DNA of 64,000 nt. Source: Diadophis punctatus similis (Eukaryota; Chordata; Lepidosauria; Squamata; Dipsadidae). The position numbers were made by a program, and so were the translations under genes. This document shows positions 12,412 through 24,056 of the stretch, one piece after another. The notes under the pieces were generated by a model, which ran no database searches, was not told the origin of the DNA, and saw only the letters and a program-made list of their open reading frames with translations. How positions within the stretch are numbered: position 1 is the first letter of the stretch; each line of letters begins with the position of its first letter. The stretch covers positions 146,356,665 to 146,420,664 of the forward strand of contig JALIGW010000003.1 of NCBI GenBank assembly GCA_023053685.1, given 5' to 3'.

Positions 12412-13690
12412 TAATTTGGATAATTAATCTCCATCTCATTATAAGTGCTACAATAGCCAAATTTAGAGCCGATCAACTCAGAAGTGAGGTACTTTCTTAA
12501 GTTGACAGGATGACCTTTCAAGATGAGGTAGGTTTTTTTAAAATCATACGATCTTATTCTAATTTATTTTTAAAATTTCTGTCACTTTCTGAGAGCAGTT
12601 TTTCACCGTGTATGACTTTAAAGCATAAAGGAGACATACTTGATTAAAAGTGAAGTTAATTAGTGACTTGATAATCAATTAGCTTAGATATTTTCTGTTT
12701 CCTTTTTTAGTTCTGTAAGTTTTTGAACCTTGCTAAATGTTGTTACGGCTGTTGTAATTATGACAGGTAACGTGAGTATAATGAATTTGTTGCAGATGTA
12801 TAATAGATCACTTCTGACATTATGAAATGTCAGAAGTGATTTAGATTATTTTGTAAAGTAGTATATGTATTAGGAGAATGAAATTACTAGAAATGCCATA
12901 ATATTTGAATTAGTTGTAGTTGATTAGTCATATGTGAGATTCACAATAAAAGTCTGCATTTACTGTAATGTAATCTACAGGTAAGCATAATGGGATGATC
13001 AAAGCCATGCCTTTATATGTCTGTCTGTTGTCTGTCTTCTCTCTGTCTGTCAAGTTTGAATATGGAGTATCATGTTCTCTCTGCATCTCTTTTCTGCTTT
13101 TTGTGTGTGTGAGAAGAAGGACTCACCTATTAGCAAACACTGAATTCATCCAGCAGATGATCGTTTTGACCACCTGAAGAAAATTTCAGTCTTGCTTTAT
13201 TAACATCAAGGCTATACATACAGCATTCACAGTGGATAGCAACGATTCCTAGTTCAAGAAGACTGAAATAAAATACATTTTTGGTTCCATCACTTTTGAA
13301 TTTCTTAACTGATTAGAAAATAAACTTTACAGCATTTCCACTCACCTAAAGCGTCTGATGATCCAGCAAATTATACTGTTTTATTTTGATGATGTTGCTA
13401 TTTGTTTTAGGACAAATTGGCTTGAAAAGAACATTCACTTCAAATATCTGTGGGTCATTTTTCATCTTTTTTTGGAGCCAAAAATAGGACTGAGTACGTG
13501 GCCCCATAGCATCAACACAGTGTTGCAGCAATACTGAGTTCCTTTTCATTAGAAATGCAAGGTTCTTTGAAGCTAAAGACCTTTCTCAGTTGTTGGACCC
13601 AAAGTTTATAAAGTACTATAAATTTGTTCTTTTGGAAATGGTCCAACATAAAGTTTAAGATCTATTTTCCAAATACACTGCATACCAAAT
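12412..13690. other. Intronic sequence with a short perfect hairpin
   Basis: No gene or element. A 15-bp perfect inverted repeat with a 4-nt loop lies at 12807-12840. Confidence 0.5.
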
Positions 13691-13692
13691 GC

Positions 13693-13753
13693 ATATTAGC
13701 CGCCCAGAGTCCCTAGGGAGTTGGGCGGCCTATAAATCCAATAAATAAATAAA
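13693..13753 (+). mobile_element. L2/CR1-group LINE 3' tail
   Basis: The wording CCGCCCAGAGTCCCTAGGGA, then TATAAATCCAATAAATAAAT, is the same 3' end as the LINE finishing at 4920. Only the last 60 bp or so is present. Confidence 0.75.
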
Positions 13754-14996
13754 ATATCAAAAGCTATTAGACGCTTTGAGCCTGGCTGCATAAAGGTTGC
13801 GGCAAAAATTTGGATCGACATGCTTAATTTGCTATTTTTTTTTAAAAAAAAGAAACACTTATTTCTGCAGCAGTAGAACAAAAACCACTGATTTCTAGAA
13901 AGAACTAGAGCCTTGTGTATGAAATTTTGATATTTACAATGTAGTATAAGAGGAAAAAAATATTTCCCTTGCAACATCTTTGTTCTGTTGGGTTGTATCT
14001 CCCTTGCTTCTGTCCCATCAGGTTGTATATTTTTTTGTCTTCCTATCATCCTAAACATTTTTGAGTATAATCAAGAAGATGAGCAAAATAAGATAGCTCT
14101 TTGTCCTTTTTTGTGTTTTATCCAGCATGTTAGAAACTATTGGTCATTATTGTACTTATAAAGAAATTAAATGGGCAGGCCGTAAAAGACATTTTTTTTT
14201 CTATGGAAGAATGTCTCATTTCCCAAACTTCAAAAGCTTATCTATGACCTATTAGTTGTCTTTTGGACACAAGGGTTTTACTAAACTGATTATTTCAATT
14301 GCTGATCCTGCCTTAGGCTTGATTAGGCATTGATCGATTCTGCTATGCATTGCTCTGGACCATTAAAGTTTGAAGTGCAGAGAGAGAGAACACCTGTAGA
14401 GGAATTTTGATATTTCACAATTAAATTATAGAAAAGTTAACAAATTCCAGATGGCTTTACTTTATTATTTAAAAATAAGCAGGTAATGTTCTCACTACTT
14501 AAAGAATTAAGAGAAGAATGCCAAAACCTTTTTCTGTCTCAAACATTCCTGGATTTTAAAACAACTGATCTACTAGTTTTGAGACAAACAAAAGAGAGGA
14601 TAACAGAAGAAAAAAGGACAAAATATTTCTTACGTTTTTCCTTTTTCTGTAAATAATGTAACGTGGTGAAACTATATGAAGAATACTCATTTTCTATTCT
14701 GTTCTGAGTAATATAAAGACCTTTGATTATTGTTATATGCATACATAGACTTGATCATGAGTTTGTGATAAGCATACCTGACAAAATTCTTCCAAGTACA
14801 AATTAATGGTTAGAAAAAGGATTCTCAGTGCTATTCATGATCCTGTTTTCTTGTGGTATGCTACCATTCAGGAACATAAATATGATCATTGTTTACTGTT
14901 TTGCTGTAGAGCATTGGATTCTTTGAAAAGCAAGAAGTGATGTGGAAATGCAAGTGTTGGTCTATGCTGTCATGTTCACTGTTCTCTTTTTTATAG
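13754..14996. other. NETO1: Intronic sequence up to the CUB2 exon
   Basis: AT-rich sequence with no recognised element. It ends in the pyrimidine tract and AG that precede the exon at 14997. Confidence 0.5.
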
Positions 14997-15225
14997 ATAT
15001 ATTTACGATTCTTGGACTATGAAATGCAGAATTCTAATGAATGCAAAAGGAACTTTGTGGCTGTCTATGATGGAAGTAGCTCAGTGGAGGATTTAAAAGC
15101 AAAATTTTGCAGTACTGTTGCTAATGATGTGATGCTGCGTACAGGTCTTGGAGTAATCCGCATGTGGGCAGATGAAGGCAGTCGAAACAGCCGATTCCAG
15201 ATGCTCTTCACATCTTTCCAAGAAC
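14997..15225 (+). CDS. NETO1: NETO1 internal exon, remainder of CUB2
   Basis: This 229-nt exon is preceded by a pyrimidine-rich tract ending TTTTTTATAG and followed by GTAAGA. It starts in phase 0 (ATA TAT TTA, IYL) and ends in phase 1 (GAA C|GT). The 76 complete codons carry the core CUB signature [10 protein letters not shown], the cysteines of ECKRNF and KFCST (third and fourth CUB cysteines), and the closing strand [10 protein letters not shown]. No in-frame stop occurs inside the exon. Codons continuing past 15225 are intronic. The domain is extracellular and takes part in kainate and NMDA receptor association, as known for NETO proteins. Confidence 0.96.
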
Positions 15226-15425
15226 GTAAGACACTTAAAAGAATTCCATTGTCATCTAATATTTAATGGTGTTTTCCTTCATACCAAATAAATATGATGA
15301 TACTTTATGTGATAACCAAGTAAGATATTTTCTATCAAGTCTCTACAGATGCCGTATCTCTATATAAAGGGAACCCTAGGTGGTACATAGTGACTTGGAT
15401 TTCCTTGCTTGTCAGGAATATGTAT

Positions 15426-15686
15426 AAATAGGAGAGGCATGGCCAGCGTTGCGACGAGACAAACGCTTTCCTCGGGAGCTCCCGAGAAAACATTGATATC
15501 CCAACTGATTGGGGAGTCTTCGTTTGACCTAAGCTGTCCTGAAGGGACGGTAAACAAGAGAGGCACAGGCTGACATGAACAGGGAAATGGCAATTTCCCT
15601 GGGGCGTCGGCTGAAGCCACTCAAACCAGTAGCTGGGAAGATGGCCATTAGAGCCGTTACCAGCTGGGGCGGCCACAACAAAAGAA
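15426..15686. mobile_element. Unidentified retro-insert with 12-bp target duplication
   Basis: AGGAATATGTAT at 15414-15425 is repeated exactly at 15687-15698 and brackets 261 bp of GC-rich sequence unlike the AT-rich surroundings. The right end (ACAACAAAAGAA) looks like a short A-rich tail, so the insert is probably plus-oriented. A 16-bp perfect palindrome, CTCGGGAGCTCCCGAG, lies near 15473-15488. I do not recognise the family. ORFs on the minus strand have no known features. Confidence 0.65.
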
Positions 15687-15698
15687 AGGAATATGTAT

Positions 15699-16045
15699 GA
15701 GGATTAAAATATCAACGCTTGCTGAGAGATCTTTTTTAAATATACAGACATTACAAGGAGTGGGTGGTTTAATATCTTAGAAAAGAGAAACAAAATTCAA
15801 AATGATTGTGGTGATTTAGAGAACTATGTCAAAAAAGCAAAATGAAGTAGAACAAAGATGTGCAAAGCTTTCGGTTAGATAACAGCCTTAATAATAGTTT
15901 TTGCACAAAAGATTTTAAAATAGTTGCTGATTATTAAAGATGATCCAGTTTTAGACAGTTGCCAAGTTATGGGGAACAATAGTTTGATTTTATTCTACAG
16001 GTATCAGAATACCTTACTTTGAATATCTAGTTTTAGACATAATTC
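15699..16045. other. Intronic sequence, nothing recognised
   Basis: No element or coding signal seen. Confidence 0.5.
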
Positions 16046-16049
16046 ACTA

Positions 16050-16500
16050 AGAAGGATTCAGAAGAACTGAAACAGATTTAAGGAGGGATGTCAGGCTAGA
16101 AACTCTAAATCAGAGAAGACTATCCCTGTGATAGCTAAATTCTGGAGGACCTACAGAGAAGCCAGAATGTAGAGTTAGGCATATTCCCATGAAAAGAAAA
16201 TGAAGGAGTTTGAAATGTTTAGTCTTCAAAACAAGAAGACCATGGGTTTATGTGATAGTACTCTTCAAATAATGGAGAAAGAATTTCATTGAAAATCAAA
16301 TTTATTTTCTAGTCTTCAGGACACAGATTAATGGATTTAAGCTCTAGAAAGACAGATTCCATTTTGTTTTAAAAAGTCCCTAATAACAGCAGTAATTATG
16401 ACATTGGAGCCAGAGTTGTTATTCAAAGAGGGTGTGGGATCTCCTTCAGTTGATAGATTTAAGCAGAAGCTGAATGAGTGTTTGTCATGGGTCATTTAAA
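16050..16500 (+). mobile_element. Old CR1-group LINE C-terminal remnant
   Basis: Decayed text follows the CR1 ORF2 end in order: an FEMFSLQNKKTMGLCDSTLQ-like stretch (about 16208-16270), a middle block, then a PSVDRFKQKLNE-like stretch at about 16445-16485. Stops and shifts are frequent. Confidence 0.55.
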
Positions 16501-18398
16501 TTGTATTTCTTTACTGAGCAGTAAGTAAGACTCAGTGGTCTTTACTGAGCAATGGGTAAGGCTCTGAAATCCTGCTCATGCAATCTTGAGAAAGCTGTTT
16601 TCTTTTCTTTTTCATATTGAATTGCATATATCAACCCACACACTTGATGTCTACAAGCTAATTAAATGCACTTAAGTCTGTGCAATCAAACTTATTGAAA
16701 TGTCAGTACCAAATAACTAAAAATAACCAATATTCACATGGTAAGATTTATTAATGTAATTGTATATACATCGAATAAACCTGATTTATAGAAGACAAAT
16801 AGTCAGGAAGAATTCCCTTCCGAGGTATTGATTGTCAAAGACTGGAAGAAAACAATTGATTAACAGAAAAGGATTTATCAAATGAAATTAAATATACGTG
16901 GTTTAAAGCTCCCCATCCCTTTTTTTCAAATGCAAATCTGTACTCATCTTTTAAAAATCTACTTATCCAACTGGGTGTATATTACAGGATGGAAAGGGGT
17001 AAATGTTTTTCTGGAAGAAACTGATAAAAAGAAAATGAAGAATCAGCAGTTAGGAATGTGCCAAGAAAGCTGCTTATTTCTGGGGGGGAAAACCAACAAT
17101 TATTTGACATACTATCTTCTGATACAGAAGATGCCATTTAGAGTAGCACTCTGAAAATGTATGGAGAAAAGTTTTCTGCGAAATTTGGGTTAGGTTAACA
17201 AAATTCTGATGCATTCTGAGTAGAGATTGTTAGTTTGCATGATACAGCTTAAATTATAATTTACAGTTCCCAAGTTCATAAATTAAGCTGACCTTAATCT
17301 CTGCATAACTCTGATGCTGTTCCTAAATATTTTTTCTATGATCAAAACATTCTTTAATATTCAGTTTTATTTATTCAAATCAAATACATTGTGTCTTGTT
17401 ACCTTAGAAACAACCGTGAAAGCATTGAAGATTCAGTATTTTCTAGAAGTATAGTTCAAAAAAAGTGACACCATTCTTTCTGTCTTTTAAAACCATATTG
17501 TCTGAGTGATTGGGTTTATTTTTCAGCTACATTATAGGCTGTATAACAACTAATGCAAGGAAGCTTTCTGTTTACCTAAAGACCTGCCAGATGTATTTTT
17601 GTGATTTCTGTTCAGGGAATCTTAAAATGTTTCTGAGGTACTTTGGTGGATGTTTACCAAGCCAAATTTTGGAGTTTAAGATATTTAAAATATTCATTTA
17701 TTCTGCAACCTTGAAGCATAGTTTAAATTCTAAGACAAATTTTGAACTACTTTATGAATTGCTTATCCATTCCACACTAGTTGGATTAAATATGGTAGAT
17801 AAAAATAGTAATGGCATATAATGCATAGTGACAAATTAAATTACTTATGAAAAATGTGGTAATAATTACAATGGGTTAAAGATACAGTGGGATTTTCTAC
17901 TTCCCAAACTATAAACCATTCTGAAGAATATTATATCGCCGAAGAATATTATATCAACATTTTGAGAAATGTATATGTAGTTGGTCTAAACAAACAGAAC
18001 ATTAAATGAAAATAGAACTGCATAGACAGATGGCATTTCACTGTGCTGTACATCATCTTCATAAATCACTACATTTAGCAAGTTCATTTTGCTAGAAAAG
18101 AAGGAACTATATTATGACAGGATGGCAGGGAAAGCTGTTTCTATTGTTATTTTAAAATAGTTGGCAACCTGCCTTTATCCTACTAATTTTAACACTCGGG
18201 TAATGTGTGAATATTAATGTAAGTAATTTGAAGAACTAATTACTGAGAGTTAAGAGTTGGAAATTCCAAAACTTTGATAGGAAAGCATTGGGAGATGTCA
18301 TAGGAAGAGGAAAGATGGAAACATGACTGTGGCAAGCACAGATTTCAGATTTCAGGGAACAGACAAATTTTGGAAATAATATTTTTTTCTGGGGCATT
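16501..18398. other. Intronic sequence, nothing recognised
   Basis: AT-rich sequence. A small 18-nt tandem duplication (GAAGAATATTATATCGCC) occurs near 17923-17955. No gene seen. Confidence 0.5.
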
Positions 18399-18480
18399 GT
18401 TGTTTGGTCACTAAGTCGTGTACAACTTTTTGTGACCCTATGGACCATAGCACACCAGGCCCCACTCTCCTCTATTACAG
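18399..18480 (-). mobile_element. RTE-BovB 3' end fragment
   Basis: The + strand text GTCACTAAGTCGTGTACAAC, followed by TTTTTGTGACCCTATGGACC, is the complement of the well-known BovB LINE 3' end shared by squamates and ruminants. Only about 80 bp remains. Confidence 0.8.
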
Positions 18481-18902
18481 ATGGCTTTATGTCCATCTTT
18501 AAGTTTTTTGAGCCCAGCAGAAACAAAATGGAGGTAATGTGAAGTGTGCATGTGTAAAAAAAAAACACTACAATGCATAGGAGTGAATCAGGGACATTTA
18601 TTCAGCTATGGGCTGCACTTTTTAAATATTACTTTTAATTGGAAGTGACCATGGAGCTTAATAATGAAACCAAATAGACAAGAGTTAGAATTTTGTGTAT
18701 CAGAAGATAGTATTGAATTGTGAAGCTTAATGCGAAGAAACAGTATTTTAGCACGTAACAAGAATCTACTGTTAAAAGGCAAAAATAATTTACAAGTGAA
18801 GTAGAATGGAGGGTCTGTTAGTTAAAGGCTTCTACCTCTACAGTTGTTGGCCAGCTAAACCACAGTACCAATAGGCAGCAGGAGTGCACAACATTAAGAT
18901 AC
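18481..18902. other. Intronic sequence, nothing recognised
   Basis: No element identified. Confidence 0.5.
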
Positions 18903-18910
18903 CAATGTAC

Positions 18911-19536
18911 CAGTGGTGGGTTCCGACCAGTGCGGTCCACTCTATAGGACCGGTAGCGGCCCGCTGGTGACATCAAAGTACCGGTGCAGTCGGTTGCCGG
19001 TGCCTGGGCGCCGCTATTTAAATTTTTTTTAAAATTTTTTTTAAAAAAATTCTTCTGCGCATGCCCAGAAGCCGAGCTTCCGGCACTGCACATGCGCTGC
19101 CTTCCTACCCCACAGTGAGTCCAAGCAGGGGAGGATGGCTGAGGGAGCACGTGAGACGCTGAAAGAACGGGCGGCAGGAGCTATCTCCATTCCCCTCCCT
19201 TCAGCAGTCCAAGAAGCCACGAACACGCGGTGATGATCTTAGGCATTTTTGCACATTTTTGCTGCTGAGGGGAGGGGGAACGGGCGGTAGGAGCCTAGGA
19301 TCATCGAATGGGGAGAAGCATTCAGGCTGGACAGAGCCTCCTAGAAGAACCGCTGCCGCGGTCTTGCTGCTCCCGCTGCGGGGGGCTGCGTTATGGGTGG
19401 GCAATGCCCCCTGCTTCTCTGGCCGCTGCCAAGCTCCCGAGGCCCACGCCCACCCGGTCACATGGCTGGCAAGCCACACTCACAAAATAAGCCAAGCCCA
19501 CAGAGTGGTAGTAAAAAAATTAGGAACCCGCCCTTG
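18911..19536. mobile_element. hAT-type MITE (family B, long copy)
   Basis: Ends CAGTGGTGGGTTCCGACC and GGAACCCGCCCTTG are inverted. The 8-bp target-site duplication CAATGTAC (18903-18910 and 19537-19544) is perfect. The interior is GC-rich with CpG and TGCGCATGC-type motifs and codes for nothing recognisable. Overlapping ORFs on both strands should not be taken as genes. Confidence 0.92.
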
Positions 19537-19644
19537 CAATGTACATAATAACACACAAAGAAGTTGTTTTACTGTACACAATAATAGAGATTCAATCACA
19601 TTTTCATTGGTTAGTTATGAAACTGAAAATTGTCCTTATTACTT

Positions 19645-20810
19645 TATTACTTTATTTATTGTTTGTCAAACATGTACAAGATAACAAGTATAGGTATGAA
19701 CATAAACATGAACAAAGGAAGTAAAAACAGATAAATGAGGACAGTAAGACAGGGACGGTAGGCACACTGGTGCACTTATGCATGCCCCCTTTACGGACCT
19801 CTTAAGAATGTGGTGAGGTCCATGGTAGACAGTTTGAGACTGAAGCTGTGAAGGTTTGAGGCTGTAACAACGGAGTCGGGTAGAACATTCCTGGCATTGA
19901 CCACTCTGTTGCTGAAGTCGTATTTTCTGCAATCAAGTTTGAAGCGGTTTACCTTGAGTTTGTATCAATTGTTTGCCCATGTATTATTGTGGTTGAAGCT
20001 GAAGAAGACATTGACAGGCAAGAAGTAGCAGACAATTTTGTGTACTATGCTTAGATCAGACGGCAGGCGGCGCAGTTCCAGATTGACCAAGCCCAAAATT
20101 TCAAGCCTGGTGGCATAGGGAATTCTATTGTGAATAGAGTACTCTTCTCGTGAAATATCTCTGAACCCGCTCAATCGTGTTAATGTCCGATATACAGTGT
20201 GGGTTCCAGGCGGACGAGCTGTATTAAAGAATTGGTCTGGCAAAGGTTTTGTATGCCCTAGTTAGCAATACAATGTTACCAGAGAAGAAGCTTTGCAAAA
20301 TTAGGTTAAGAACTCTTAATGCCTTTTTGGCAATGCTGTTACAGTGAGCTCTGGGGCTTAGATCGTTTGAGATGAGTACAGAGTGAGGGTCATCTATGAG
20401 ATCGTTTCCGCCCAACTTGTATTTGGTGTTCTGATTTTTATTGCCAATGTGTAGGACAGAGCATTTATTAGTTGAAATTTGGAGTTGCCAATTGCGTGAC
20501 CATTCTGACACATAATCAAGGTCGTTTTGTAGGGCAGCAGCATTGTCAGTGGTGTTAAATAATTTTACGTCATCGGCAAAGAGGACGCAGCTGCTTTTAA
20601 TATGATCGCATAGGTCGTTGATGTAAAGCAGAAAGAGTGTGGGTCCTAAAACACTGCCTTGGGGGACACTGCTGTTAACTGATACTGGATTTGATAGGGC
20701 CCTCCCTATTTTGACTATTTGTTGCCTGTTTGACAGGAACGTGACTATCCATTTGTGCAGGGATCCGGAGATGCCATAAGAACTTAGTTTCAACAGTTAT
20801 ATCAATGCAG
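19645..20810 (-). mobile_element. CR1-group LINE with readable RT (family X, copy 2)
   Basis: The minus-strand frame 20793-20224 encodes a reverse transcriptase C-half: GISGSLHKWIVTFLSNRQQI, VPQGSVLGPTLFLLYINDL and the catalytic FADDVKLFN (an F-ADD variant of Y-ADD). A frameshift near 20240 leads into the next frame (20243-19965), giving the same RLEILGL.NLELRRLPSDL end as the copies at 90-590 and 23480-23920. It is 5' truncated and broken by the shift, but otherwise little decayed. Confidence 0.9.
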
Positions 20811-21044
20811 ACTTTCCAAAAATCCAATGACCTGCTCTAAATAGTCCTATTAAAAAAATGCAAGAACTCAGTTGGTTCCTGCTCAGTTCAGTAACTGAGC
20901 TACCAAGAAGACTTTCAACCCTGACGATGCTGGCAAAATGTCAGGTTACCAAATTAGATCATGGCCTATTAGCCTTGATGCTCCTCATCACTATATGTCC
21001 TTATTAGCTTGATTAAAACAAAATTCATTTTGTTCTGTTTTTAA
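20811..21044. other. Intronic sequence, nothing recognised
   Basis: Short gap between a LINE and a SINE. Nothing recognised. Confidence 0.5.
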
Positions 21045-21258
21045 AGAAATTGTTTTATTATTTATATATTGCCTTGACCACCTTGATAAATAACTTAGGG
21101 CAGCTAAAGTATCTAATATTCCTTTGGGTCCCCCACACCAACCTTTTAAGGTAGGTTGGACTGAGAGAGAATGACGGGCCCAAAGGCCCAAAGTTGGACT
21201 AGAGCTCCCAGTTTCTTGGTTTCTAGCCTGGTGCCTTAACCACTACACCAAACTGCTG
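21045..21258 (-). mobile_element. Sauria-type SINE
   Basis: On the minus strand it begins GTTTGGTGTAGTGGTTAAGG (A-box-like TGGTGTAGTGG), then CACCAGGCTAGAAACC and GAGCTCTAGTCC (decayed B box), with TTTGGGCC...CTCTCTCAG further on, as in squamate Sauria/ACA SINEs. Confidence 0.85.
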
Positions 21259-21470
21259 TAATGAATTAACAAAATTCCACAAGAATGTTCACAACTTATC
21301 TAATGTAGTTTTTTTTTTTTACTACAACTGAGAAATGATATACATACATACAGCAGCACCTCTACAGTGGGAAAGAGGAAAGGGCAGAATGATGAAAGTA
21401 AGGTTGTATCACAATGAAAGTCCTCCCTCTTTCTGATACACATCATGATGTTGCATGTATTTATTTATTT

Positions 21471-21938
21471 ACAGGTAATCCTTGACTTATAACCATTTGT
21501 TTAATGACCATCTGAAATTACAATGGGACTGAAAAAATGTGACTAACAACTGTTTTTCATACTTTTAACCATTGCAGCATCCCTATGGTCACGTGATCAA
21601 AAGTCAAATGCTTTGGCAACTGGCATGTATTTATGTGATCACCTTTTGTGACTTTCTGACAAGTATAGTCAATGGGGAAGCCAGATTCACCTAAGACCCT
21701 AGGTAGAGGCAAATGTAGGGTCTCCTGCTTGGGCAGGGTTTGGACTAGATGACCTGCAAGGTCCTTTCCAACTCTGTAAATCTGTTAAATACCCATGTTA
21801 CAAACTTAAAAATTGCAGGGATTTACTTAACAATGTGACAAGAAAGGTTGTAATATGGGGCAAAACTCACTTAACAACTGTCTTGCTTAACAGCAGAAAT
21901 TGTGGACTCAATGTGGTCATAAATCAAGGACTACCTGT
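21471..21938. mobile_element. TIR DNA transposon, non-autonomous (family T, copy 1)
   Basis: ACAGGTAATCCTTGACTTAT at the left is mirrored by the complement of ATAAATCAAGGACTACCTGT at the right. The interior has the family wording ATGGTCACGTGATCAAAAGT and GGGCAAAACTCACTTAACAA. Flanks ATTTATTT and ATTTATTG are a near 8-bp duplication. It is interrupted by a CR1 tail at 21690-21788. Related decayed copies lie at 22148, 32359 and 46509. Confidence 0.8.
21690..21788 (+). mobile_element. CR1 3' tail nested inside a TIR element
   Basis: CTCCTGCTTGGGCAGGGTTT, then GGACTAGATGACCTGCAAGG and TCCTTTCCAACTCTGTAAAT, is the classic CR1 3' end. The text of the surrounding TIR element continues on both sides. 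Confidence 0.88.
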
Positions 21939-22147
21939 ATTTATTGATTTATCTATCAAACGTAACATGCCATCCATTCACCCATATATATCTTCTCATT
22001 TTTCTGGTGTGTAGCAAGTGGCACCTATAATAATGTGATTATTATTGGATAATGGTAATCTGTTGGCTCTGACCACTAATACTGGGTTTGGACTCGCTTG
22101 GATATATTTGTGTTTCTTTGGAATCATCACCACTAGTATGCCATGTG

Positions 22148-22521
22148 TAAGTAATCCTTGGTTAACAATGGTAATTTGAACTGGGAACTTTGTCACCAAA
22201 CAATTTAGTTGTAAAGTGTGATATCACATGACCATGGCATCTTACAAAGGCAGTTCCACTTGTGGTTGTTACAAATGAAATCATATGATTGCTGTTTGCA
22301 ACCCCTTGCTGGCTTTCACATTGACTTTGCTTGTTGGAAGAAAGCAACGAAGGTCGCAAATGATGACCACATGACTATGGAGGTGCTATGACTGTCATAA
22401 TTATGAATTGGTTGCCACAACTGCAGGGGTGCTGAGACAGCTGCAACTGAGGACTGGCTATAAGACTTCTCATTGTAACTTTGAATAGTTGCTAAATGAA
22501 TGGTTAACCGAGGTCTACCTG
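22148..22521. mobile_element. TIR DNA transposon fragment (family T, copy 2)
   Basis: A diverged copy: starts AAGTAATCCTTGGTTAACAA and ends TGGTTAACCGAGGTCTACCT. The interior keeps ATCACATGACCATGGCATC-like wording. Confidence 0.6.
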
Positions 22522-22565
22522 AAGTAGTGTATTGTAATCTGTCGAATCTGTGTAGACATGTATAT

Positions 22566-22869
22566 CAGTGGCAGGTTGTTCTGTTACCGGTGCCGGTGCG
22601 CTGTGCGCACATCTCCACACTTCGGGCATGCGCAGAAGCAAAATCTCGCCGAAATCTCTCTCGCGCGCGCATCCCCTTGCGAGATTTCGGCGTGATTTTG
22701 CTTCCACGCATGCGCAGAAGCAAAATCGACCCAAAATCACCGGAACAAAATGGCGACACGCGCGGTGGACCAGCAGAGAGGGCTCCGGAGCGGTCGTGCG
22801 CAAATTGCGCAATCGGCCGCTCCCTACTGGAGCTGCGCACTGGGCAGCTCTGGCAGGAACCCACCTCTG
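22566..22869. mobile_element. hAT-type MITE (family B, copy 2)
   Basis: Ends CAGTGGCAGGTTGTTCTG and AGGAACCCACCTCTG, with a perfect 8-bp duplication ATGTATAT (22558-22565 and 22870-22877). The interior is CpG-rich with repeated GCATGCGCAGAAGCAAAATC motifs in both orientations. Confidence 0.93.
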
Positions 22870-23479
22870 ATGTATATGTCAGTGAAAAACTTTATCATAT
22901 CTAAGTCCATATTTTGTTTTATAAAATTGTAAGGATCTACACTTTTTTACTTGATACATATATTAAATGCCATTATTGAAATGATTGGTATATGCATTGA
23001 TTTTATTTCTTTCTCAAATCAGTCTGTATTGAAATCATTAGGTTTATTCAATGGCGTTGCAGAGAAAGATACAAATTGATTTTACATTTTAGGGAATTGC
23101 AATATCATAACAGTTAAGAGAATTTCTGAGTTATTGAATCATTGTAATTTCATTTCATAGCTGCTTTTGCCAAAATAATACATTAGAATGAGATTACCAA
23201 TGATGAGCAATGCAGCAGCTATGTTTGTATATGACAGTTTTATATTACTCTTGCGAGTAGTTGGTTCCCAAAAGTTCCTAAAAGATGTTTATGTTCTTCT
23301 TGAACTCATTGTTCATTTCATTTCATTCTAGTATATGGATGCTGTATGTTTAGATAGATATAATAATTTGATACTACTATGCTCATGTCGGAAGCACCTA
23401 CCTAGGCACTTCCGGGTTGGAAGGACATCATCATTGCCCAGGGGACCCCTTACGTGTCCCTGAAGAATACTTTTATGAT
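22870..23479. other. Intronic sequence, nothing recognised
   Basis: AT-rich gap between a hAT MITE and a LINE. No coding signal. Confidence 0.5.
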
Positions 23480-23920
23480 ATTATATTGGGATTAGACAAT
23501 TTAGAACTACGTCACCTTCGATCTGACCTAAATGTAGTTCATAAAATCATCTACCACAATGTCCTACCTGTCAATGATTACTTCAGCTTCAACCGCAACA
23601 ATACACGAACACACAATAGATACAAACTCGACTGCAGAAAATACGTCTTCAGCAACAGAGTGATCAATGCCTAGAATGCACTACCTGACTCTGTGGTTTC
23701 TTCCCCAAACCCCCAAAACTTTAACCTTAGACTGTCTACAGTTGACCTCACCCCATTCCTAAGAGGTCTGTAAGGGGCATGCATAAGCGCACACTGTGCC
23801 TACCATCCCTGTCTTACTGCCCTATTGTCCTCATTTATCTGTACTTCTTTGCTTATGTTATGTTTATATAAATACCTACTATCTTGTACATGTTTGACAA
23901 ACAAATAAATAAATTATTAT
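23480..23920 (+). mobile_element. CR1-group LINE 3' fragment (family X, copy 3)
   Basis: Same C-terminal reading as at 90-590 (LGLDNLELRHLRSDLNVVHK, FSNRVINA then a stop), same UTR and an AAATAAATAAAT tail. Compared with copy 1 it lacks about 21 bp before the LDCRKY codons, between short direct repeats. Confidence 0.88.
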
Positions 23921-24056
23921 AAATATAAGTATATAAAACTATGATTTTTGGAGAATCATTGTGTAGGGGAAAATTAAACTTTCAAAGCTTCAAAAAATAT
24001 GAATTACATGGCCAAATATTAGGGAGGAAATATGACTGCATAATATCACTAAACAA

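Noticed and set aside
11958..12521. 187-codon minus-strand Pro/Cys-rich frame
   Set aside because: It spans tandem repeats inside a TIR element and has overlapping frames on both strands, a composition artefact.
20224..20793. 189-codon minus-strand frame as a host gene
   Set aside because: It has VPQGSVLGP and FADD reverse transcriptase blocks of a CR1-group LINE.
22500..22904. 134-codon frame and its minus-strand partners
   Set aside because: They lie across a CpG-rich hAT MITE with exact 8-bp duplications. GC-rich DNA lacks stops by chance.
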